Below are positions 1 through 6,376 of a stretch of 6,431 bases of DNA, in pieces (the first letter of the stretch is position 1; every line of letters starts with the position of its first letter). Under the pieces are notes generated by a model. The model saw only the letters and a list, made by a program, of their open reading frames with translations, was not told the DNA's origin and searched no databases. This stretch comes from Leptolinea sp964404415 (GTDB lineage: Bacteria > Chloroflexota > Anaerolineae > Anaerolineales > Anaerolineaceae): positions 1-6,431 of the forward strand of contig CAYOKC010000175.1 of assembly GCA_964404415.1 (NCBI GenBank). The letters run 5' to 3'. A program made the translations under genes and the position numbers.

Positions 1-49
<49 letters not shown>

Positions 50-66
50 ACATCTGGCTGACAAGT

Positions 67-94
67 ATTTTATCCGAAACGGGGTTTTTGTCAA
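67..94 (-). promoter_or_regulatory. Sigma-70-type promoter of the tRNA-Leu gene
   Basis: On the minus strand a perfect -35 box TTGACA (plus-strand 89-94) is followed by a 16-bp spacer and a -10 box TAAAAT (plus-strand 67-72, five of six consensus bases). Transcription would start near position 60, about ten bases before the mature tRNA 5' end at 49, a normal leader length for a stable RNA. This is the best promoter match in the window. Confidence 0.75.
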
Positions 95-166
95 CCTTTG
101 GAATACGGCAATTATGAATGAAAAAAGCCTGTATTTTAATTATGCGAAATATGTAGGATCCGGCAT

Positions 167-172
167 TACAAT
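167..172 (+). promoter_or_regulatory. Possible -10 box of the methyltransferase gene, placed for leaderless transcription
   Basis: TACAAT matches five of six bases of the -10 consensus and ends six bases before the ATG at 179. Transcription would therefore begin at or very near the start codon. No Shine-Dalgarno sequence precedes this ATG, which fits a leaderless message. The -35 region about 17 bp upstream (TGCGAA area) is poor. A competing candidate is TTTAAT at 135-140 with TTATGA at 112-117 (17-bp spacer). The choice is unresolved. Confidence 0.3.
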
Positions 173-178
173 ACCACA

Positions 179-901
179 ATGAAATCATTATTGCCCGACA
201 AAGAAGCCAAACGCGACTATGTGCGGGGGATGTTTTCCCGGATCGCCGCGAGGTATGACCTGATGAACAGGATCATGTCACTCGGGCAGGATGCAAGTTG
301 GCGGCGGATGGTTGTTGAAAAGCTGAATCCGCAACCAGACGGGATGTATCTGGACGTGGGCGCCGGGACTGGCGATCTTTCATTGGAAATAAGCAGACAT
401 TCACCAGGCGCTAAAGTTGTCGCGGTCGATTTAACATATCAGATGTTGGCATATGGAAGGATTGATCCAGGCTTGCCGGGTGTTTTCAAGGTAGTAGCCG
501 ATGCCCAGTCACTACCTTTCGCGGAAGGTTTATTTTCCGGCGCCGTTTCCGGTTATCTATTAAGGAATGTACCGGAAATAGATCTCGCGATCCTGGAACA
601 GAAACGCGTTGTCAAACCGGATTCTAAACTTGTTTGCCTGGACACGACCCCCCCGGAACATACTGTCCTTTATCCTTTTATTATGTTTTATCTGAAATTC
701 ATCATCCCCATACTCGGTTGGATAATTGTCAGGGACAGGCAGGCGTATGCATATCTTCCGGAATCAACGCGCAGACACGTTAGCGCCAGTGAACTGGAAA
801 GGATAATGGTTGATTGCGGGTTGGAGAATGTGACCTGGGAAAAACGCATGTTCGGAACGATGGCAATTCATTTTGCCAGGAGAGGTAAAGGCGGGAGTTA
901 A
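179..901 (+). CDS. ubiE: UbiE/MenG-family class I SAM-dependent methyltransferase (probable demethylmenaquinone methyltransferase)
   Basis: The 240-residue product has the usual family length. It is predicted to methylate the quinone ring with S-adenosylmethionine in the last step of menaquinone (or ubiquinone) synthesis, acting in the cytoplasm at the membrane face. Visible hallmarks are the N-terminal MFSRIAARYDLMN (residues 18-30), SAM motif I LDVGAGTGD (58-66), the acidic D84 after strand 2, AD108AQSLPF (107-114), LLRNV (127-131), and the C-terminal AYAYLPEST (189-197). Departures from the usual family pattern are KPDSK (146-150) where KPGG is typical, and FSG (119-121) where FD is usual. 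Start: ATG 179 gives the expected short lead-in before MFxxIAxxYD, but no ribosome binding site is visible. The stop codon overlaps that of the converging HD-GYP gene. Menaquinone rather than ubiquinone is inferred from the likely lineage. A methyltransferase for another lipid-soluble substrate is possible. Confidence 0.85.
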   Translation: MKSLLPDKEAKRDYVRGMFSRIAARYDLMNRIMSLGQDASWRRMVVEKLNPQPDGMYLDVGAGTGDLSLEISRHSPGAKVVAVDLTYQMLAYGRIDPGLPGVFKVVADAQSLPFAEGLFSGAVSGYLLRNVPEIDLAILEQKRVVKPDSKLVCLDTTPPEHTVLYPFIMFYLKFIIPILGWIIVRDRQAYAYLPESTRRHVSASELERIMVDCGLENVTWEKRMFGTMAIHFARRGKGGS

Positions 902-3900
902 ATCCAGCAATCCTCGTCACCTTCGAGTTCCTTACCCAATAACTTCTGATCGATCAAGTCTATGAATTTATCAACCAGTGTCGGATCAAACATAATAGAC
1001 TTGTTATCAATCAGATACTGGCGAATTTTTTCCGGTTCCCAACCGTTCCGGTATGGACGGTCAGAGATTAGCGCGTCCCATACGTCCACGATGGCAAAAA
1101 TGCGCGCCGTGAGTGGAATATCTTCGCCACTCAATCCGCGGGGATAACCGGAACCATCCCACCTCTCGTGATGACTGTAAGGCACTTCAAGAGAATCATG
1201 TAGATACGGAATGGTAGACAACAACTCATACGCCAGTACAGGATGCGTTCGCATAATGCCCCACTCCTCATCGGTAAGAGGCCCGGGTTTTAACAATATC
1301 CTATCTGGAATACCCATTTTCCCAATATCATGTAAAAGTACGCCCCGCCGGAAACTGGTCATTTTTTCGTGCGGTAATCCGGCGCGTTTTGCCAGATGAC
1401 ACGCCAGATACATTACCCGGTCGCTATGACCTTTGGTTTCTTCATCCCGCAGTTCCAACGCTTTTGACCATCCGGCGATGGTAGCCTCATGGGCGTGCAA
1501 AAGTTCGTTATACGCCTTTTCTTCATTCGAGATCAACGTCACATTTTCTATAGCCAGTGAGGTCTGACCGGCCAATGTTATGAAATAGTCTTTCCATTCC
1601 TGGTCTTCAGGGTGGGGATTTGTTGATAGAAGTTGAATGAAACCGCTCGGTTTCTTGTTTACAACCAAAGGCAGGATGGACTTATGGCGGATAACTTCCC
1701 CGCCCCGCTCCGATATTTCCAGTCCATTGATCTGTTGTATCGTATCCAGATCGAATTTCTTTTTTCCAAACTTCTCAAGTACCGATAATTGCAGGTCTTT
1801 CAAATTTGCCACTACCGGTTCATCAACCGTGTCAATATCCGAACGGTAAACACTGCAAAGCCGGTTTTCCCCGAGTTGTGTTGTTATGATCACGCCATCC
1901 ACATCCAGATGGTCGATGCTGATGGAGGCAATCATATCCAAAGTGCTTTCGGCGGAGGAACGTTCAAGGATAGAGGCGTCAATGCTCCGCAGGCAAGCCA
2001 GTTTATTCAATTCGTGATTGATCTTTTTTATCGCCGCTTTTTGTTCTGTAATATCATGTGAAATTATCCCGATCCGCTTCTTATCTTCCGTATAGATCGG
2101 GAAAATTGTCTGCATCAGAGTTCGCCTGATCCCGTCCAGGGAAGAAATATTAATTTCCTGAGTGGAATTGTAAAAAGATGACTTCCCAGTTTGAACCATG
2201 GAACTAAGTTCAGCTTTCAGTTCTTCCATGGTCAATGACTGGTATGTATCAACGCCTATCCTGGGTAACACCAGCCAGATAGGCTCCCCCAATGCCTCAC
2301 TGTCAGAAATGCCGGTCACAACCTCAGTGGCATGATTCCACTCGATGACCAGTCCATTCTCATCCAGAATAAGCAGCCCGTCCGTCATCTGCTGGACGGT
2401 AGTCCTGAATTTCTCTTCGCGTTCAGATAATTCAGATGTTGCACGGAGTTGGTCAGTGATATCGCGAATCGAACCAACGAGATGTGGGATATCACCAGGT
2501 ACCCATGTTGTGCAGACAAAGATATTCCGTATCTCACCATCTCCGCGGATGATTCGATAATCAATTTTCTTTACTACATTTACTTCCCTGACTACCTTTT
2601 CATTCTCCAACACAAAGGCAAGGTCATCCGGATGAATAAAGGAGTGGTATTCGTCAAAACTCGGTGCCGGGAGGGATTCGTCACGTTGGAAAATCTTATA
2701 AATTCCCTTCGACCAGGCGATTTGCTGTTTTCCAAAATCTATCGCGAAATTGCCATAATTTCCAATTTCCTCTGCCTGATCATTGAGAATCTGTTTCTTC
2801 AGCAACTCATGTTCAATATATTTCCTGTTTTGAATATCACGAACAACCGCCAGGATGACATCCTCACCATACCAGACCCCATGGCGCATGGCGGCTTCCA
2901 CATAGAACGGTTCGCGGGTGTCCACCCGGAGTCCCCTGAGTTCGATAGTGAATGTGTCCCCATTAATTACTTTCTCCCAGAGTTCTACCAACCTTGCCTC
3001 ATTGTAATCATCAGGGTTCGCGATACATCTGATATGCTCACCAATGAGACTCTCACGGTCGCTACCAAACATTTCCAGCACGCGGTCATTGACCTCAATT
3101 ATCTCGCCACTCATTCTGTGGATAAACAGCGCGTCTGATATCGAATTAAATACAGTGCGTAAATTAGATTCCGATTCTTGCATGTGAAGCTGGGCTTCAC
3201 TGCGTTTTGTGATCTCCTGTTCGAGCTTTTCGCCTGTTTTACTGATTCGCCGCAAAGGAACAAGTGATACAAATAACACAAGGCACGCCAGTAAAGCCGT
3301 AGCCAGAGCCATTTCTGTAATCTGGCGAGTCTGACCTTCATAATACAGGCGCATATATTTACCAGTACCGATGACACATTGCAGTTCCGGTATATCGATA
3401 ATGTACGATAACTTCTCTTCCGGGTTTTCCAAGTTTGGAGGTTTGTACATATAGGTAACAAACCCCTTCTTCTCCGGGGTCTCACGAATATCTAATATCT
3501 CCTGGATCAAAAACAGCCCGTTGACATCCTGCATCTCCCACTGGTCTGTATTGACCAGCCAGGGTTGATACGGCTGAACCAGGATTTGACCTTCATAATT
3601 CACAAGAAAAATGTAGTTTTCCCCATATAGATCCGTATAGGTCATATGAGAAAGCCTATCAACAATGGCTGACAGCCCTTCATCGTATGAAACACTACCG
3701 GAGCGGATCAATTCCAAATCAGGTTCAATGGAATTTCTGGCAATATCGACTGATTGAATGAGATTGGCTTTTAGTTTGTTGATCTCATTTTCTTTTGTTG
3801 CCTGGATCCAAAATATGGAACCAATAACGATGGCAAGCAAAATGATCCCCGTGACGATCAACGTTTGTAAGACCGCGAAGCGAATATTCTTCTTTGACTC

Positions 3901-3954
3901 GTCGACTTCAGGCATCTTTTGCATTGCTCTAATTAATCCACGCAAATAGTCCAC
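898..3954 (-). CDS. Membrane-bound multi-sensor HD-GYP cyclic di-GMP phosphodiesterase (Cache-PAS-PAS-PAS-GAF-HD-GYP)
   Basis: This 1018-residue protein is predicted to sense external and internal cues and hydrolyse cyclic di-GMP. Order by residue: transmembrane helix 27-50; extracytoplasmic Cache domain about 51-208, ending in the single-Cache signature CVIGTGKYM; transmembrane helix 212-234; coiled linker 235-262; PAS1 about 261-378, ending VVRDIQNRK; PAS2 about 396-503 (PAS_3-like, HPDD 441-444, SIRDITD); PAS3 about 513-638, ending SHDITEQK; GAF about 652-806; HD-GYP about 820-1004. The catalytic set is complete: H843, H875-D876 in LLHDIGK, H904, H928-H929, GSGYP (934-938) and D957. E839, four residues before H843, matches the position of an extra metal ligand in trinuclear HD-GYP enzymes as I recall. 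There is no GGDEF domain, so synthesis is not expected. Start: GTG 3954; a GGAAGAG lies 16 bases upstream, too far to be a convincing site. ATG 3924 and ATG 3915 are alternatives that still keep the first helix. Ligand and partners are unknown. Confidence 0.9.
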   Translation of the reverse strand: MDYLRGLIRAMQKMPEVDESKKNIRFAVLQTLIVTGIILLAIVIGSIFWIQATKENEINKLKANLIQSVDIARNSIEPDLELIRSGSVSYDEGLSAIVDRLSHMTYTDLYGENYIFLVNYEGQILVQPYQPWLVNTDQWEMQDVNGLFLIQEILDIRETPEKKGFVTYMYKPPNLENPEEKLSYIIDIPELQCVIGTGKYMRLYYEGQTRQITEMALATALLACLVLFVSLVPLRRISKTGEKLEQEITKRSEAQLHMQESESNLRTVFNSISDALFIHRMSGEIIEVNDRVLEMFGSDRESLIGEHIRCIANPDDYNEARLVELWEKVINGDTFTIELRGLRVDTREPFYVEAAMRHGVWYGEDVILAVVRDIQNRKYIEHELLKKQILNDQAEEIGNYGNFAIDFGKQQIAWSKGIYKIFQRDESLPAPSFDEYHSFIHPDDLAFVLENEKVVREVNVVKKIDYRIIRGDGEIRNIFVCTTWVPGDIPHLVGSIRDITDQLRATSELSEREEKFRTTVQQMTDGLLILDENGLVIEWNHATEVVTGISDSEALGEPIWLVLPRIGVDTYQSLTMEELKAELSSMVQTGKSSFYNSTQEINISSLDGIRRTLMQTIFPIYTEDKKRIGIISHDITEQKAAIKKINHELNKLACLRSIDASILERSSAESTLDMIASISIDHLDVDGVIITTQLGENRLCSVYRSDIDTVDEPVVANLKDLQLSVLEKFGKKKFDLDTIQQINGLEISERGGEVIRHKSILPLVVNKKPSGFIQLLSTNPHPEDQEWKDYFITLAGQTSLAIENVTLISNEEKAYNELLHAHEATIAGWSKALELRDEETKGHSDRVMYLACHLAKRAGLPHEKMTSFRRGVLLHDIGKMGIPDRILLKPGPLTDEEWGIMRTHPVLAYELLSTIPYLHDSLEVPYSHHERWDGSGYPRGLSGEDIPLTARIFAIVDVWDALISDRPYRNGWEPEKIRQYLIDNKSIMFDPTLVDKFIDLIDQKLLGKELEGDEDCWI

Positions 3955-4062
3955 GGTTCGGAATAATTTTCTCTTCCAAAGAACTGATTTGAATTCCGTG
4001 AAAACCCGGTTTGGTAATCCTATGCAATATCGTTACCATGGTACGTTTTCTGTGAGGGTGAA

Positions 4063-4091
4063 ACCATAAAATCTTACTAAATTCATGTGAA
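4063..4091 (-). promoter_or_regulatory. Weak promoter candidate for the HD-GYP gene
   Basis: On the minus strand TTCACA (plus-strand 4086-4091, five of six of the -35 consensus) is followed by a 17-bp spacer and TATGGT (plus-strand 4063-4068, four of six of the -10 consensus). The predicted start near 4056 leaves a leader of about 100 bases before GTG 3954. The match is marginal and other AT-rich hexamers in this spacer could serve. It is the best-spaced pair I saw. Confidence 0.25.
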
Positions 4092-4142
4092 GGGATAAAA
4101 GGAAAAATACTTATTTGTCTGAATGACGCGAAAATTTTGCAG

Positions 4143-4186
4143 ATAAAAATTTTCCGCCATCCAGTTGGAATAATCAACTGGATGGC
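4143..4186 (-). terminator. Probable intrinsic terminator of the rarD-like gene
   Basis: A perfect 12-bp inverted repeat, GCCATCCAGTTG (4156-4167) and CAACTGGATGGC (4175-4186), encloses a seven-base loop. Read on the minus strand, the stem is followed by GGAAAA and then TTTTTAT, with the T run starting six bases after the stem. This lies 107 bp beyond the rarD-like stop codon. The plus strand has no T run after the stem, so the direction is minus. The offset T run makes it less than ideal. A bidirectional protein-binding site or RNA-stability hairpin is the alternative. Confidence 0.5.
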
Positions 4187-4293
4187 ATCTGGTTGAGAAA
4201 ACGATGGACCTTGGGTTATGGAAAATAGTTTGAAATCTCCAGGTTGTTACCTATGACTTAGTAGGCGAAGAAAATTTATCCATTCCAACCGCG

Positions 4294-5199
4294 TTACTCC
4301 GGTGTGGCAACTTCCAGTCTGGCTGCCCGGCCCTGGGAATTGCGCTGAAAATGGATCGTCTCAGTGGTGAAAACAATCAATCCTATCCAGATCAGAATGA
4401 ATCCGACCAGTTTATGCACATCGAAAGGTTCTTTGAAGACAAAGGTGCCCAACAGGAATTGAATGGTTGGGGTGATGTATTGCATGATGCCAATGGTTGT
4501 GAGATTGATCCGCTTTGTTCCAGCAGAAAACATAAGCAAAGGAATTGCCGTCACAATACCGCTGGCTGATAATAAGAGTCCAATATACCAGCCTGAATGA
4601 CCAAATGAACCCACGCCATTCCCTTCCTGCAAACCCAGGAACAGCACCGCCGGCAGGAATAACAGCCCGGTTTCCAACGTCAATCCCGGTAAAGAATCCA
4701 GCGGGGATAATTTCTTGATAAGCCCATATAAACCGAAAGAAAAAGCCAGAACCAGTGAAATCCAGGGAATAACCCCGAACACAACGGTGAGATAGATAAC
4801 GCCTACGGCTGCCAGGCCAACCGGGATCCATTGTCCCATGCGCAGTTTTTCTTTAAGAAAGATTACCCCCAGCAGCACGCTAACCATAGGATTGATAAAA
4901 TATCCCAGGCTCGACTCAAGAACATGGCCGGAATTCACGGCATAGACATATGTTCCCCAATTTATTGCCAGAATTACTCCGGCAAAAAAGTAACTGACAA
5001 GAATTCGTTTATTGATAGACGCGCGTAAATTGGAGAATTGTTTGAGGGCAAACACCACTATGATAAGGAAAATGAATGACCACAAGAACCGGTGAGCCAG
5101 GATCTGCAAAGGCGGCACCACGGCAATCAGTTTAAAGAAAAGTGGAAAGAATCCCCAGAGAAGGTATGCGCCAGCCGCGTAAAGTATGCCTTTATTCAT
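4294..5199 (-). CDS. rarD: RarD-type EamA/DMT-superfamily membrane transporter
   Basis: From ATG 5199 the product is 301 residues, close to the usual RarD length, with about ten hydrophobic helices in two EamA-like halves (roughly residues 4-140 and 143-280). RarD hallmarks are YLLWGFFPLFFK (12-23), AHRFLWS (35-41), NWGTYVYAVNSGHVLESSLG (80-99) with FLKEKLR (114-120) after it, LYGLIKK (157-163), TAIPLLMFSAGTKRI (217-231) and QYITPTIQFLLGTFVFKEPF (240-259). Family members are drug/metabolite-type exporters or permeases of the inner membrane, annotated as chloramphenicol-sensitivity proteins in Enterobacteria. The true substrate is not known. The start is chosen because MNKGILYAAGAYLLWG matches the family N-terminus. 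The frame stays open upstream to ATG 5376, adding 59 hydrophilic residues with no family counterpart that I know. The start has only a distant AGGA, about 14 bases upstream. The gene diverges from ppk2. Confidence 0.88.
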   Translation of the reverse strand: MNKGILYAAGAYLLWGFFPLFFKLIAVVPPLQILAHRFLWSFIFLIIVVFALKQFSNLRASINKRILVSYFFAGVILAINWGTYVYAVNSGHVLESSLGYFINPMVSVLLGVIFLKEKLRMGQWIPVGLAAVGVIYLTVVFGVIPWISLVLAFSFGLYGLIKKLSPLDSLPGLTLETGLLFLPAVLFLGLQEGNGVGSFGHSGWYIGLLLSASGIVTAIPLLMFSAGTKRINLTTIGIMQYITPTIQFLLGTFVFKEPFDVHKLVGFILIWIGLIVFTTETIHFQRNSQGRAARLEVATPE

Positions 5200-5326
5200 A
5201 ATAATTCGTACCAGTCCTCGTTGTAATGTCCTCGTATCAAACCTGCGATGGTCTGAAATTGGAGTTGTATCGATATAGTCTCTTCCGCCACTCTCAGGGG
5301 AGACCTGTTTCTGTTTGATGGATGCA

Positions 5327-5335
5327 ATTGTAACA
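5327..5335 (-). promoter_or_regulatory. Extended -10 element, candidate promoter for the rarD-like gene
   Basis: On the minus strand the sequence TGTTACAAT fits an extended -10 promoter (TG, one base, then TACAAT with five of six consensus bases). No good -35 box precedes it, which is tolerated for extended -10 promoters. Transcription would start near 5320, leaving about 120 bases before ATG 5199 and excluding the ATG at 5376. It competes with the minus-strand promoter candidate at 5393-5421. Confidence 0.3.
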
Positions 5336-5367
5336 TTCATGTAAGCAAGCATCCCGGATAATCGCGG

Positions 5368-5397
5368 TTGTATCATGATCTTGCTTCGACCTATAAT
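5368..5397 (+). promoter_or_regulatory. Probable promoter of ppk2
   Basis: A perfect -10 box TATAAT (5392-5397) is preceded, with an 18-bp spacer, by TTGTAT (5368-5373), which keeps the TTG core of the -35 box but matches only three of six bases. Transcription would start near 5404, giving a leader of about 65 bases before ATG 5470 that includes the small dyad at 5403-5419. Confidence 0.5.
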
Positions 5398-5421
5398 AAA
5401 TTGACCAGGGTTGCTGGTCTA
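5393..5421 (-). promoter_or_regulatory. Overlapping minus-strand promoter candidate toward the rarD-like gene
   Basis: On the minus strand TAGACC (plus-strand 5416-5421, four of six) is followed by a 17-bp spacer and TATTAT (plus-strand 5393-5398, five of six). This -10 shares five bases with the plus-strand TATAAT, so both genes may be read from one symmetric element. Transcription would start near 5386, upstream of the alternative ATG at 5376 and about 187 bases before ATG 5199. Confidence 0.3.
5403..5419. repeat. Short dyad GACCAG/CTGGTC at the predicted ppk2 transcription start
   Basis: A perfect 6-bp inverted repeat (5403-5408 and 5414-5419) is separated by GGTTG. It lies at about +1 to +16 of the predicted ppk2 transcript and within the spacer and -35 box of the overlapping minus-strand promoter candidate. 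It could be an operator for a dimeric repressor or a 5'-end hairpin. No regulator is identified. Confidence 0.35.
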
Positions 5422-5455
5422 TCCGTTTTGTATTGTCTAAATTCTCTTCATCTTC

Positions 5456-5461
5456 AGGAGG
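5456..5461 (+). promoter_or_regulatory. Shine-Dalgarno site fixing the ppk2 start
   Basis: AGGAGG lies eight bases before ATG 5470. It is the only near-perfect ribosome binding site in the window. It excludes the upstream in-frame ATG at 5368, which would also lie before the predicted -10 box. Confidence 0.85.
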
Positions 5462-5469
5462 GAGTAGCA

Positions 5470-6354
5470 ATGACAAAGAAACCGTCCAACACACATAAAG
5501 AAGAAAAGAAACAGAAAATAATTGCCTCTAAATCCGGTGATGCTGCCCCGGTTGAAAGTTCACTGGTCCCGGAAAAAAAGACCCTTTCATTTAAAGAATA
5601 TGAGAAAGAACTGGCTCATTTGCAGGTCGAATTGGTGAAATTGCAGGAATGGGTCAAGTTTAAAGGACTTAAGGTTGTCGTTCTCTTTGAAGGACGTGAT
5701 GCCGCCGGCAAGGGTGGAACGATAAAAAGGATCACCGAATGTCTGAATCCACGTATCTGCCGTGTTGTGGCGTTGGGTGTACCCACTGAGAAAGAAAAAA
5801 CACAGTGGTACTTTCAGCGATATGTGGCCCAACTGCCTGCCGCGGGAGAAATTGTTCTGTTTGACCGTTCCTGGTATAACCGCGCAGGCGTTGAACATGT
5901 GATGGGATTCTGTACAGAACCGGAGTATCAGGAATTCCTGCATTCATGCCCTGAATTTGAACGGTTATTACTGCGTGCTGGAATTATCCTGATCAAGTAC
6001 TGGTTCTCCGTCAGCGATGAAGAACAGGAAAAACGCTTTAAAGACCGGATCAAAGACCCAACAAAACGTTGGAAGATCAGCCCAATGGACCTCGAAAGCC
6101 GGAAAAAGTGGGTGGAATACTCCAGGGCGAAGGATCAGATGTTCCTATACACCCATTTACCTGAAAGCCCCTGGTGGGTGGTCAACTCTGATAATAAAGA
6201 ACGCGCCCGGTTGAATTGCATCAGTCATCTGTTAAGCATGATCCCGTATGAAGACCTGACCCCTCCCCCGCTGGAACTTCCGCCCCGTCAGAAAGACACT
6301 GGGTACGTTCGTCCGCCTATCAATTCGCAAATGTTTGTCCCTGAAAAATATTAA
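5470..6354 (+). CDS. ppk2: Polyphosphate kinase 2 (class I-like, polyP:nucleoside phosphate phosphotransferase)
   Basis: The 294-residue cytoplasmic enzyme is predicted to move phosphate between inorganic polyphosphate and nucleotides, most likely making NTPs from NDPs. Visible motifs are Walker A FEGRDAAGKGGT (residues 73-84, with D77, K81), Walker B plus catalytic segment VLFDRSWYNRAGVEHVMGF (129-147, with D132, R133), and the positively charged lid RFKDRIKDPTKRWKISPMD (189-207). The DRSWYNRAGVE form is typical of the class represented by Pseudomonas PPK2, which favours diphosphates. The related AMP-using class cannot be excluded by eye. Residues 1-36 are lysine-rich and polar, probably disordered, and precede the conserved LSFKEYEKEL start. 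The C-terminus (from about 264) is proline-rich, as in relatives. The strong ribosome binding site at 5456-5461 sets the start. The gene diverges from rarD and is followed within 27 bp by the terminal inverted repeat. Confidence 0.93.
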   Translation: MTKKPSNTHKEEKKQKIIASKSGDAAPVESSLVPEKKTLSFKEYEKELAHLQVELVKLQEWVKFKGLKVVVLFEGRDAAGKGGTIKRITECLNPRICRVVALGVPTEKEKTQWYFQRYVAQLPAAGEIVLFDRSWYNRAGVEHVMGFCTEPEYQEFLHSCPEFERLLLRAGIILIKYWFSVSDEEQEKRFKDRIKDPTKRWKISPMDLESRKKWVEYSRAKDQMFLYTHLPESPWWVVNSDNKERARLNCISHLLSMIPYEDLTPPPLELPPRQKDTGYVRPPINSQMFVPEKY

Positions 6355-6376
6355 CAAAACAGCCCCCCGGGCGTAA

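Larger units (their letters stand above)
3955..4293. other. 339-bp spacer between two minus-strand genes, no credible gene
   Basis: This AT-rich stretch separates the rarD-like gene from the HD-GYP gene. It holds the perfect hairpin at 4156-4186, a weak minus-strand promoter candidate at 4063-4091, and a small palindrome (TACCATGGTA, 4034-4043). The only open frame of any length, on the minus strand at 3929-4177, would start with TTG inside the hairpin and overlap the HD-GYP start. It has no recognisable protein character. No RNA gene or riboswitch fold was recognised by eye. Confidence 0.6.

Noticed and set aside
648..654. A run of seven C within ubiE as a possible frameshift site or sequencing error
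   Set aside because: The frame on both sides matches the UbiE family (CLDTTPPE before and around it, YPFIMFY after it), so the gene is intact as read.
2449..3138. A 229-codon open frame on the plus strand, antisense to the PAS region of the HD-GYP gene
   Set aside because: It lies wholly within a well-supported coding gene, has no ribosome binding site that I can see, and its translation resembles no known family. It is a shadow frame.
4034..4043. TACCATGGTA palindrome upstream of the HD-GYP gene as an operator
   Set aside because: A ten-base palindrome is short, there is no second copy nearby, and it does not sit on a convincing promoter.
3929..4177. An 82-codon minus-strand frame in the spacer upstream of the HD-GYP gene
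   Set aside because: It would begin with TTG inside the loop-proximal arm of the probable terminator hairpin and overlap the HD-GYP start. The translation has no protein-like pattern.
5368..5469. An in-frame 34-codon upstream extension of ppk2 from ATG 5368
   Set aside because: AGGAGG at 5456-5461 clearly serves ATG 5470, and the likely ppk2 promoter -10 box lies inside this extension.
898..6354. A functional module linking the c-di-GMP phosphodiesterase and PPK2 through GMP/GTP recycling
   Set aside because: The genes are on opposite strands, separated by rarD, and share no regulatory sequence that I can see. The link would be speculation.
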